Made by a program: the position numbers and the translations under genes. Source: Alkalimarinus sediminis (GTDB taxonomy: Bacteria; Pseudomonadota; Gammaproteobacteria; Pseudomonadales; Oleiphilaceae). From it: 64,000 nt of DNA. The notes below the pieces were generated by a model. That model was not told the DNA's origin, did no database searches, and saw only the letters and a program-made list of their open reading frames with translations. The stretch spans positions 1,125,001 through 1,189,000 of the forward strand of contig NZ_CP101527.1 of the NCBI RefSeq assembly GCF_026427595.1, read 5' to 3'. This document shows positions 16,740 through 24,294 of the stretch, one piece after another; the stretch's first letter is position 1, and each line of letters starts with the position of its first letter.

Positions 16740-16892
16740 TTGTTGGTAATGCGCTGTTAGCGACTGATAACAGAGAGCCGCTTGAACGGCTGAAACTGTC
16801 AGCCGCACTACAAAGGTTAGACTCAAGTAGCCTTTGCAGTGCGCAATGTACCCGTTGACAGGAGTGGGTGTTGCTGGTGTCAGGTAGAGGTC

Positions 16893-17534
16893 TTACATGC
16901 CTCTACCGCAAACCATTACCCATACTGTTTTAAAGGCAACCGAGACTTCCATTCTCCACCATTGACTAAAGTTGCTCATTGAAAACGCATAGGCATGGTC
17001 ATAAAACAGTTTGTTTTTAACATCATCAATCGTCTGATCGTAACCTTGGTTAACTTGCGCAAGCCCTGTGATGCCCGGTGCTACATAAAACGTTCGCTCA
17101 AGGTAGTAGGGGATTTGGCTCATTAAACCTTTACATAACGCTGGACGCTCTGGTCTAGGCCCTACCACTGACATTTCCCCAATTAATACATTCCATAGTT
17201 GTGGTAGTTCATCTAATCGGGTCTTTCTTAGAAATAGTCCTACTTTAGTGATTCTGTTATCACCCTCTGATGCCCACACCGCTCCAGACCGATCTTCTGC
17301 ATCAGAGCGCATGGTTCTGAACTTAACCATCATAAATAACTCAACTCTGTCAGGCAGTGAACGCCCAATGCGTAGCTGTTTAAAAAATATCGGGCCAGGA
17401 GAGTCCAATTTGATTGCGATGGCAATTATAGGCCATAGCGGTAGGGTTAATATTAAGCCTACAACGCTGAGTATGATATCTACGGAGCGCTTAACGACTC
17501 TAATTGACATGGGAATATAGTTGTTTGAATTCAT
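16893..17534 (-). CDS. sypR: Undecaprenyl-phosphate sugar phosphotransferase, SypR-like
   Basis: A 213-residue bacterial sugar transferase (short PglC/WbaP-catalytic-domain type). One N-terminal hydrophobic segment (IILSVVGLILTLPLWPIIAIAI) is followed by the catalytic core with KLDSPGPIFFKQ, MVKFRTM, LRKTRLDELPQLWNVL and MSVVGPRPERP, and a C-terminal PGITGLAQV. It would start each repeat unit by loading the first sugar phosphate onto the lipid carrier at the inner membrane. The ATG at 17534 (GGAG eight bases before) shares its A with the TAA stop of sypQ, so the genes are coupled. It is the last gene of the 21805-16893 operon, as sypR is in Vibrio. Confidence 0.94.
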   Translation of the reverse strand: MNSNNYIPMSIRVVKRSVDIILSVVGLILTLPLWPIIAIAIKLDSPGPIFFKQLRIGRSLPDRVELFMMVKFRTMRSDAEDRSGAVWASEGDNRITKVGLFLRKTRLDELPQLWNVLIGEMSVVGPRPERPALCKGLMSQIPYYLERTFYVAPGITGLAQVNQGYDQTIDDVKNKLFYDHAYAFSMSNFSQWWRMEVSVAFKTVWVMVCGRGM

Positions 17535-18727
17535 TACTTCGTCTCCATCGTGATTTTGTGCCATCTTTGATTGTGCAACCCACACAGGTACTTTAATCCA
17601 CCAATGCCGTTAGCCCAGTGGCCAGCTACCAAGTAGTGAATGAGCTTGATAGGCTTTCTCCAGTTAACGGAAGGTGTGTGATGTACTAATAAAGCAAGGG
17701 CATACACTGCAATTTGTAATAGTGCTATCGGCGCTACCCACCAGTACTGGCTAGATAGGGCGAGGGTGCTTAGAAAGAATACCAACAGTAAAAAGGGCAT
17801 CCATGTGCGCAGGAACTTGCCCGAAACAAAGTTAAATGCAGTGGCACCATATTTAGGGCTTGTTAGCGTTAGAAGTCTCAGCGATTGTTGCATATTGCCA
17901 GCCGAGATTCGCTTTCTGCGTGTTTGATCCAGGGCGATATCTGACTTCTCTAGTTCCACCGCGACGATATCAGTATCGTAAACGCAGCGATATCCACTTT
18001 GTACGATCTGCATTGGCAGAATAAAATCGTCGTTAATGATATCTCTATCTAATGGCTTAAACAGCTGACGTCTAAAGGAGTATAGTGCGCCATGGACACC
18101 AATTGCTGAACCCATTTCGCTCTCCGTCTTTTTAATCTTAACCTGGTAGTCCCAATACGCTTTTTCACCCTCTGTGCCGGGTTCCAAGAAACAGTAGGTT
18201 GCTGCAACAACGCCCACTTTAGGGTCTGTCATTTTCTTAGCTATGATCTGAAATGCGTCTATCGAAATGAGTGCTGATGCATCGCTCAATACGATCAGGT
18301 CACTTTTGGAGGCGCTCACAGCTTCGTTAATAACCGCTACCTTGCCTCGGTTTACGCTGTTTCGGATAAATTTGATATTCATCTCTTGCCGAAACAGGTT
18401 CTGAATACTCTCTTCGAAGATAGCCGCTGACTTATCGGTAGAGCCATCATCGTAGAATCGTACTTTTAGACGGTCAGCAGGATAGTCTATACAAGCGATG
18501 TTGCTGATTTTTTCGGCTATGTAACGGGCTTCGTTAAAGCAGGGAATAATCAACGTAATAGTGGGTAGTTGCACGTCTTGTTTATCTGCTTCACTTTGGC
18601 CACCTGTTTCATCAATTGTTGAGCTGCGAGCAGATAGCAACCGCAAAACCAGCGGATAAAGTACGTGGTGGTAGCCAATCAAAAAACCGCTGATTAAAGC
18701 GATGAACCACATTATAGTTGAACTCAT
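17534..18727 (-). CDS. sypQ: Membrane glycosyltransferase family 2, SypQ-like
   Basis: A 397-residue processive-type GT2. An N-terminal membrane helix is followed by a GT-A domain with IIPCFNEA, YDDGSTDKS (UDP-sugar-binding DDG), LSDASA (DxS), the acceptor-site NDDF and a QxxRW-like RRKRISAGN, then two or three C-terminal membrane helices. It adds a sugar to the lipid-linked unit on the cytoplasmic face. The ATG at 18727 has GGGAG seven bases upstream; longer starts crowd the site. It follows sypP by 23 bp and overlaps sypR by one base. Confidence 0.92.
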   Translation of the reverse strand: MSSTIMWFIALISGFLIGYHHVLYPLVLRLLSARSSTIDETGGQSEADKQDVQLPTITLIIPCFNEARYIAEKISNIACIDYPADRLKVRFYDDGSTDKSAAIFEESIQNLFRQEMNIKFIRNSVNRGKVAVINEAVSASKSDLIVLSDASALISIDAFQIIAKKMTDPKVGVVAATYCFLEPGTEGEKAYWDYQVKIKKTESEMGSAIGVHGALYSFRRQLFKPLDRDIINDDFILPMQIVQSGYRCVYDTDIVAVELEKSDIALDQTRRKRISAGNMQQSLRLLTLTSPKYGATAFNFVSGKFLRTWMPFLLLVFFLSTLALSSQYWWVAPIALLQIAVYALALLVHHTPSVNWRKPIKLIHYLVAGHWANGIGGLKYLCGLHNQRWHKITMETK

Positions 18728-18750
18728 AACCATTCTCCCGTGCAACGAAA

Positions 18751-19851
18751 TTAGCTAACGGCAAACATAAGTTTCTGATAAGCATCGACCATGTGTGTGA
18801 CATCTCGGCGTTCGACGATGAAATCTCTTGGCGACGCCAGTGGAATTGTGCTTATAACCTTATTGATTGCATTTGAAAGCGCTTTTGAGTTTCTAGCATC
18901 AATAAGTGTGCCAGATTTTGGGCAAAGTGTTTCTTTACAACCACCTACGTCAGTAACGATAGCGCGAGTACCACAAGATTGGGCTTCGAGAGGTGAAAGA
19001 GGCATGCCCTCTTCGTAAGATGCGAGGCAAAATACATCGATCGCACGGTAAAACGCAGGCATATCTTCTACCTGTCCGAGAAAGTGAACTCTATCTTGCA
19101 GTGAGAGTTCTATTACTTGCTTTTTAAGTAACTGCTCCGTCGGCCCTGTTCCCGCAAGCGCGAGGTGAACCTCTTTAGGCAGTCTGAATAGTGCGTCTAG
19201 TAGCACCTCATGGCCTTTTACCGCGTGCATTCTGGCTGCACACCCCACGATGGTGACGTTTCTAGGTAGACCCAAATCTTGACGGGACTGCGCTTTATTA
19301 CCCGGCGAAAAGTGGCGAGTATCGATCCCGTTATGAACGATCTTAGGTGTAGCGGTCGGGATAGCCGACGTGATGTTTTGTGCGACAATATCTGCATCTG
19401 CTACCAGAATTGGCTTAACCCACTTGAAACAAAATTCGCTAATGGCTTTGTCACTTGCATTTTCAAGATGCCAGGCATCATGTTCTGTATGCACGATGGT
19501 TTTAATACCGGCCATCTTTGCCGCCAAGCCACCATAAAGTAGAGGACCTATGTGGTGGGTTTGAACGACACTGGCTTTAAGCTTTTTGAACAGGCGAGCC
19601 AGTTTAATTAATAGCAGTGGTTCGCGGCCTTCTTTTTTGCCCATAAAGTGAAGTGACGCATCGGTAGAGAGCAGTCGCGGCCAGCGTTTTGCCATCTCTT
19701 CTGCAGAACCTTCCAGGCTGACAATATGTACCTCATGGTCTCTAGGAGAAAACTTTTGTAGGTCGAGACACATGATTTCAAGACCGCCAGGTAACAAGTG
19801 CTGAACCACTTGAATTACGACTTTTTTCTGCTTTGTATTGCTATTTTTCAT
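18751..19851 (-). CDS. sypP: Glycosyltransferase family 4, SypP-like
   Basis: A 366-residue GT-B retaining glycosyltransferase. The acceptor-domain start is QVVQHLLPGGLEIMCLDL and a His-rich VQTHHIGPLLYGGLA follows. The donor domain has GCAARMHAVKGHEVLLDAL and the E-x7-E signature YEEGMPLSPLEAQSCG. AGGAG lies six bases before the ATG. The gene starts 10 bases after the Wzz-like gene ends. Sugar specificity cannot be read from sequence. Confidence 0.93.
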   Translation of the reverse strand: MKNSNTKQKKVVIQVVQHLLPGGLEIMCLDLQKFSPRDHEVHIVSLEGSAEEMAKRWPRLLSTDASLHFMGKKEGREPLLLIKLARLFKKLKASVVQTHHIGPLLYGGLAAKMAGIKTIVHTEHDAWHLENASDKAISEFCFKWVKPILVADADIVAQNITSAIPTATPKIVHNGIDTRHFSPGNKAQSRQDLGLPRNVTIVGCAARMHAVKGHEVLLDALFRLPKEVHLALAGTGPTEQLLKKQVIELSLQDRVHFLGQVEDMPAFYRAIDVFCLASYEEGMPLSPLEAQSCGTRAIVTDVGGCKETLCPKSGTLIDARNSKALSNAINKVISTIPLASPRDFIVERRDVTHMVDAYQKLMFAVS

Positions 19852-19860
19852 CTTACACTC

Positions 19861-21351
19861 CTATAGTTCTCTATCGACAGGTGCTTCAGCAATCGCATTT
19901 TGCGAACCTGTTTGATGAGCAAATTCAAAACGGGGTAGCCGTGTAATAACCGGAACACCCACGATATTTTCAACAATCTCTCGTTTAACGATCTTGGTAT
20001 TTGATATCTCTAGTAAAAAGGCTGCGCACAATCCAATTGCTAACCCTCCCAATATGCCAGCAATCAGATAGATGCTGAGTGGCGGAGTCATTGGCGTAAC
20101 TGGAACAAAGGGGCGATCAATAATCTTAATTCGCTCACTCTCTTCAAAGCGCCCTAGGGCTCCTGTGACTTTTGCCATCTCATAGCGTTTGAGAAGGTCG
20201 TTATACACCTGTTTATTGGTTGCAATATCTCGTTGTAGCTCTGTTAGTTGTTGCTCTGTTGCGCCAAACTGCTCGAGATTGGCTTTGAGCTGATCTACTC
20301 GAGCGGTGACATGTACAAGCTCCTGCTCTAACTGCTGGTAACGAGATTTTGCCTGTTCAATGGCTTCGAGTTGTGACACCAATAAAGGCCGCTGAATACC
20401 ACCCTCGTATTGATCAGTTAGATTGGTCGCCAGTTGCCAAAGCTTCTCTATATCAGTGTTAGCAAGAGAGTTAGTCTCTTTAAGAATGCTGTCTCGCTGA
20501 CTCTCAAGACGCTTGAGTTCTTTGGTTAGGGTAATAACCTTGCTGTGGCTATCGGTATATTTTGATTTCAATATAGCCAGTTGAGCTGTTCGGGCCATAA
20601 TGGTTTCTTCAACCGATGAGATCATCGGGTTGGTCTTCAGTAATTGGGTCGAGAGAGATTTAAGTGCCGCTTTGGCTCCCGCTAGGGATGCTAGTTTCTC
20701 CTCTCTGAGGGCTCCCAGTTCTCTGAGTGTTTTGACGTTATACTGGTATTGCTCTGGTAAACGATCAACATTCTCAGACTTAAACGCTGATAGTTTGTTT
20801 TCAGCGGCAATAAGCGCCAAATGGTGGCGCTCTAGTTGAGACTTCAAGAAATCTTCCGATGCGCCGATAGATGATTTTTCAGGGGCAAGCAGTTTATTCA
20901 AAAAGTGTTTTGATACCACTTCAAGGGTGCGCTTCATCTCACTGGGGTTAGAGTCCTTATAAGCAATCTTAACCATGTCTGAACCAATCAGTTGAACACT
21001 CAACTTACTAGAAAGACGAGCGATATCGGCTTCGGTTGTCGGCTTATCAGATATATCTCCGTTAATTTCATCGATTACTGATGAAAGTACGTGGCGGCTA
21101 TGAAGAAGTGCTTTAAGTGCCGTCATACGCTCTTTTAACTGAGTGGAAACCGAGAAATCTTCCAAAAACGGGTTCATTCGAGATGTCTCTTGAACCAGCA
21201 GTGTGGTGTGGTTCTGATAGGTTTTCTGAGACATAACACCCACTAACGCGGCTATAAAAGGCATTATGATTATGGGGAGCACGATGGTGTATCGTCTTCT
21301 CCAACCGGCTGCAATAATGTGGTGTAGATTCAGAAAGATATCATTTTGCAT
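19861..21351 (-). CDS. sypO: Wzz/GumC-type chain-length co-polymerase, SypO-like
   Basis: A 496-residue inner-membrane protein with the Wzz layout. A membrane helix lies at about 25-45 (IVLPIIIMPFIAALVGVM), then a large periplasmic part with a long coiled coil (about 165-400, rich in leucine, lysine and glutamate), and a second helix (LSIYLIAGILGGLAIGLCAAFLLEI) after a Pro-rich stretch. No kinase domain is fused; the tyrosine-kinase-like partner is the separate sypD product. It sets polymer length and links polymerase to exporter. The ATG at 21351 overlaps the end of the lipoprotein gene by 11 bases. Confidence 0.92.
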   Translation of the reverse strand: MQNDIFLNLHHIIAAGWRRRYTIVLPIIIMPFIAALVGVMSQKTYQNHTTLLVQETSRMNPFLEDFSVSTQLKERMTALKALLHSRHVLSSVIDEINGDISDKPTTEADIARLSSKLSVQLIGSDMVKIAYKDSNPSEMKRTLEVVSKHFLNKLLAPEKSSIGASEDFLKSQLERHHLALIAAENKLSAFKSENVDRLPEQYQYNVKTLRELGALREEKLASLAGAKAALKSLSTQLLKTNPMISSVEETIMARTAQLAILKSKYTDSHSKVITLTKELKRLESQRDSILKETNSLANTDIEKLWQLATNLTDQYEGGIQRPLLVSQLEAIEQAKSRYQQLEQELVHVTARVDQLKANLEQFGATEQQLTELQRDIATNKQVYNDLLKRYEMAKVTGALGRFEESERIKIIDRPFVPVTPMTPPLSIYLIAGILGGLAIGLCAAFLLEISNTKIVKREIVENIVGVPVITRLPRFEFAHQTGSQNAIAEAPVDREL

Positions 21352-21805
21352 GGGGCGCACTCGCTTCCATTACAACAACTAATTGCCCTGGAATTCCGTC
21401 TGGGTTAAACATGATTTCTGATTCAACACCGTCTCTATCCAACTGCTTTGCAACTTCTCGCGCGTTTGTAAGAGCAGTAGCCACTGAGCCGTAATCGTTA
21501 CTGGCCAGTGACAAGTTGATGGTTGCATATGAAAACTGTTTGTTTTGTTGCATCAGAAATGTATTCAGTACAAAGGTTTGTTTTGCTGTGATCGGAGCAG
21601 ACATATCAGTTAGCGTCAGTTTTACTGGCTCTTTCACAGTAGTAGGGCTCTGGTTACCTTCTTGTCCCATTTTGGCCAATGAGGCTATCTGGTTGTTGAT
21701 CTCTTCCGTATTGAGGGACTGATCAACGCCAACACCCGTTGCGCAACCTGATAAGAAGGTGACGATGCACCCCAAGACGATAAATTTGATAATAGTTGTC
21801 GCCAT
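21341..21805 (-). CDS. Small lipoprotein of unknown function, first gene of the sypO-P-Q-R operon
   Basis: A 154-residue protein with a clear lipoprotein signal (IVLGCIVTFLSGCATG; mature Cys at about 21). The rest is soluble, with a C-terminal half (FSYATINLSLASNDYGSVATALTNAREVAKQLDRDGV) that has the flavour of a small alpha/beta domain, but I do not recognise a family. It overlaps the wzz-like gene, and a sigma-54 promoter lies about 100 bp upstream, so it is expressed as part of the polysaccharide locus. The Vibrio syp cluster, from memory, has no gene at this place. A role beside the Wzz protein or the export channel is an inference from position. Confidence 0.85.
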   Translation of the reverse strand: MATTIIKFIVLGCIVTFLSGCATGVGVDQSLNTEEINNQIASLAKMGQEGNQSPTTVKEPVKLTLTDMSAPITAKQTFVLNTFLMQQNKQFSYATINLSLASNDYGSVATALTNAREVAKQLDRDGVESEIMFNPDGIPGQLVVVMEASAPHAK

Positions 21806-21906
21806 TTAAACTAACCTCTGAGCAAGTTGCCGATTAAAATATCGGAGACTATTTAGTTGCATAAACGATACTTGGCTTATATCGATCTCATACTTTGCTT
21901 ATACGT

Positions 21907-21922
21907 ATCAATAGTCGTGCCA
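21907..21922 (-). promoter_or_regulatory. Sigma-54 promoter of the lipoprotein-sypO-P-Q-R operon
   Basis: The minus strand reads TGGCACGACTATTGAT. The -24 TGGCACG is perfect; the -12 is TTGAT instead of TTGCW, one mismatch at the C of the GC pair, at the normal spacing. It is 102 bp before the gene start and about 65-95 bp below two enhancer-like sites. Confidence 0.7.
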
Positions 21923-21985
21923 ACTTAAAAAGCGCATAAAAACAGTAAGATAGAGTGTTTTGATTGAGAGTGGGAGAGAAGGGTG

Positions 21986-22019
21986 TTGCAGTTTGCAATT
22001 ATCATATTGCAAACTGCAA
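21986..22019. promoter_or_regulatory. Two SypG/LuxO-type enhancer sites (sypO operon)
   Basis: TTGCAGTTTGCAA (21986-21998) and TTGCAAACTGCAA (22007-22019) both fit TTGCA-N3-TGCAA perfectly. Their centres are 21 bp apart, two helical turns, so two dimers would sit on one face of the DNA. Confidence 0.8.
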
Positions 22020-22048
22020 TTATTAGGATTAGATGGTTAAGGTTATGG

Positions 22049-23251
22049 TTAAGGTCTGAGAAGCGTAATGAGTTGATGAACTTGTTCTGATTTGGTTCTC
22101 CAACTCTCTTTAGATACGCTATGTCTTCTAAGTTGAGTGTTCGAGGATAAAAACTCAACGTCTAACCACGATTGCACTTCTGATACCATGGCTTTTTCAC
22201 TGATTAGTTTAGGGCTGTCACAGGCTGCCACCTCTATAGCGTTAACAAACTCTTCAGCCGTTGTAGCGGTGTTCACCAACTGTTTATAGGGCTCGAGCGC
22301 GGGAAACTCCGAAGAGACAATCGGCTTGCCTAACGCCAAATACTCCCTCAGTTTGAGCGGGTTACAGGCATCTATTTGTCCGCATTGTCTAAAGGGCAGC
22401 CAAGATACCTGCCAATGAGCCACATAGTTAGGTAACTCGTTATGAGGCTTAGGCCCTAAAAGGGAGATATTAGGTAACTCTTTAATCGCAGAAATATCGG
22501 TCTGAACTGAACCTATAAAAACAAATTCCCAGTCGGGCAGCTTATGGGCGACTGATTTGATTAGTTCGACGTCAATCCAGTCGGCAATAGAGCCATAAAA
22601 GCCAACAATTGGTCGACCCATTTTAAGATCTTCGGGTCTTGGCGCAGAGTATTTAGAGGCAGACGAGAACTCCTCATAGTCGACACCATGCTCCAACACC
22701 ACTGTTTTATCTGCAGGGAACTTTTTCGCAAGTTCCTGGCTCGCTACGATAACCAGATCTGCTTTTTCAACTAACTCTTGCTCCATTACGGCCACCGGAG
22801 CATGATCTACCCCTGCTAAGCTTGTAAAGTCATCACCACAATAATAGATCACCGCCTTTTCATTAAGTTTACCCACCACATCTACTGCTGATGGGAGTGA
22901 AGTCCAGAGAATGGGGCGTTTATCTTCTGAGGTAAATGACGACAGCAAGTTTTTAAGGAGCGCACCATTGAGTTTTCTTGCCACTGAGCTAGAAGGCCAG
23001 GGTATTACCTTGGGCTCGACTACAGGAAACTCAGATCGGCTAACACTGGTAGGTGCCGAGGGAGTCTTTTTTAGCATCGATTTAGCTTTAGCAAGCAGCC
23101 TTTTACCATCCCGTACCGTAAAGGTAGGTCGCCTCAGCCCAATGGAATTTACCCAAACCAGCTCATATTGTTGCTGTAGGTGTTTCATAAGATGCTGCGT
23201 GCTACTGGGGTGTGCGCCCCAGTCTTCTCCAAATACGATTAACTGTTGCAT
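22049..23251 (-). CDS. sypN: Glycosyltransferase (GT-B fold), SypN-like
   Basis: A 400-residue GT4-like enzyme. The N-terminus reads LIVFGEDWGAHPSSTQHLM. The acceptor side has VIYYCGDDFTSLAGV and KADLVIVASQELAKKF; the donor domain has GFYGSIADWIDVELI and, near the C-terminus, CNPLKLREYLALGKPIVSS in place of the usual E-x7-E loop. GGAG lies six bases before the ATG at 23251. It starts 14 bases after the acetyltransferase gene, forming a two-gene operon equivalent to sypM-sypN. Confidence 0.9.
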   Translation of the reverse strand: MQQLIVFGEDWGAHPSSTQHLMKHLQQQYELVWVNSIGLRRPTFTVRDGKRLLAKAKSMLKKTPSAPTSVSRSEFPVVEPKVIPWPSSSVARKLNGALLKNLLSSFTSEDKRPILWTSLPSAVDVVGKLNEKAVIYYCGDDFTSLAGVDHAPVAVMEQELVEKADLVIVASQELAKKFPADKTVVLEHGVDYEEFSSASKYSAPRPEDLKMGRPIVGFYGSIADWIDVELIKSVAHKLPDWEFVFIGSVQTDISAIKELPNISLLGPKPHNELPNYVAHWQVSWLPFRQCGQIDACNPLKLREYLALGKPIVSSEFPALEPYKQLVNTATTAEEFVNAIEVAACDSPKLISEKAMVSEVQSWLDVEFLSSNTQLRRHSVSKESWRTKSEQVHQLITLLRP

Positions 23252-23264
23252 GGTCTACTCCAAA

Positions 23265-23996
23265 CTAAAGTGTACGAATAACTTTTGCAGGGATACCCGC
23301 TGCCAGCACGTTTGCAGGTAGGCTCTTAGTTACCACACTACCGGCTGCTACAATGGTATTTTCGCCGATCACGACATTGGGCATTACCGAAACCCCTGAG
23401 GCTAACCAAACATTTTTTTGCAGTACAATAGCGCCTATCTGATCATCTGTGTCGGGCTTGCCATTAGCGCGATCAATAGGGTCTATGGGATGCCCTGGGT
23501 AGCCTGCAAGAAAGCAACGTCCTGCCATTCTAACGTTGTCTGAAATAATCACTTGAGTTCCGACCGCAATAGTTGTTTGCCAGCCAATATCAACGTTAGC
23601 GCCAATAGTGAGCGAAGGGGATGCAGTGGATGTTCTTCCTGTAAATGTTGAAAGACCTGATATTCTGGTGTTGTCACCCACTGATATCTCTAAATTACCC
23701 AGTATTTGTGGCATCCCCGAATAGAGATAGAGTCGCTTGGGTTTGGTGACGCACTTAGAGCTGAATAGGGGGGTCCAATAGAAGATACGAACAAAATTAG
23801 AGAGCAGTAATGCTACGGCTTGGTGTATCCGGTAGACCGAAGCATGTAAAAGTGGAATCTCAGGGCATTGCCAGTGCCGAACCCCATAAAAACTGTTTCT
23901 AAGCAACTTCGCAAATGGGTGTGAGCTGTTTTTAATCCACTCTCTTAAAGAGCGGGAGCGGGTTGCGCTGTCTGATTGTGTGGTCATAGTTTGCAT
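23265..23996 (-). CDS. sypM: Left-handed beta-helix O-acetyltransferase, SypM-like
   Basis: A 243-residue hexapeptide-repeat acyltransferase. The C-terminal half has the repeating [LIV]-G-x4 turns (SVGDNTRIS, TIGANVDIGW, VWLASGVSVMPNVVIGENTIVAAGSVVTKS) and the closing PANVLAAGIPAKVIR of the WcaF/NodL type. It would acetylate a sugar of the polymer using acetyl-CoA. The ATG at 23996 has AGGAG seven bases upstream; the frame reaches back to 24047 but that part overlaps the sigma-54 promoter. It is divergent from the asparagine-synthase-like operon. Confidence 0.9.
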   Translation of the reverse strand: MQTMTTQSDSATRSRSLREWIKNSSHPFAKLLRNSFYGVRHWQCPEIPLLHASVYRIHQAVALLLSNFVRIFYWTPLFSSKCVTKPKRLYLYSGMPQILGNLEISVGDNTRISGLSTFTGRTSTASPSLTIGANVDIGWQTTIAVGTQVIISDNVRMAGRCFLAGYPGHPIDPIDRANGKPDTDDQIGAIVLQKNVWLASGVSVMPNVVIGENTIVAAGSVVTKSLPANVLAAGIPAKVIRTL

Positions 23997-24040
23997 CTTT
24001 ATACTCCTGTGGGTCATCACACTTGATATACGAAGTACTG

Positions 24041-24056
24041 AGCACATATCGAACCA
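24041..24056 (-). promoter_or_regulatory. Sigma-54 promoter of the sypM-sypN operon
   Basis: The minus strand reads TGGTTCGATATGTGCT, with GG-N10-GC exact, -24 five of seven matches and -12 GTGCT. It is 45 bp before the sypM ATG and 66-90 bp from the shared enhancer sites. Weaker than the sypA promoter but correctly placed. Confidence 0.55.
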
Positions 24057-24121
24057 CCTATTGAAACTATAAGGTTTTCATAGGGTTACTTTTTTTCCTG
24101 TTAAAAAGGCAGAGTGCTAAT

Positions 24122-24146
24122 TTGCGAATTGAATTGCAAACTGCAA
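24122..24146. promoter_or_regulatory. SypG/LuxO-type enhancer sites shared by divergent operons
   Basis: TTGCAAACTGCAA (24134-24146) fits the motif perfectly. An abutting degenerate copy, TTGCGAATTGAA, occupies 24122-24133. They lie between the sypM-N operon (minus) and the asparagine-synthase-like/Wzx/Wzy operon (plus) and could serve both. Confidence 0.7.
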
Positions 24147-24244
24147 ATGTCAGGTTGTTAGTTAACCAAGCTGTAGCAATGTAGAAATAGAAAATATGCT
24201 ATTTATTGCATTAAAAACAACGGGATACGAATTATTGGCACGAT

Positions 24245-24260
24245 AGGCATAGTTACTGCA
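24245..24260 (+). promoter_or_regulatory. Probable sigma-54 promoter of the asparagine-synthase/Wzx/Wzy operon
   Basis: AGGCATAGTTACTGCA has GG-N10-GC at exact spacing and a -12 of CTGCA, but a weak -24. A perfect TGGCACG at 24236-24242 overlaps it with the wrong spacing (eight bases) for its own -12. The gene start is 35 bp downstream and the enhancer sites are about 100-120 bp upstream. Confidence 0.5.
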
Positions 24261-24294
24261 ATACCTCCACAAAGCGAATCAGGAGAGTATTGTT

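Noticed and set aside
16632-16826. Small minus-strand frame of 64 codons between sypR and sypA
   Set aside because: It is mainly translated tandem duplications, with no ribosome site and no recognisable protein features.
24236-24248. Sigma-54 promoter based on the perfect TGGCACG at 24236
   Set aside because: Only eight bases separate its GG from the next GC; the overlapping GG-N10-GC at 24245 has correct spacing and was preferred.
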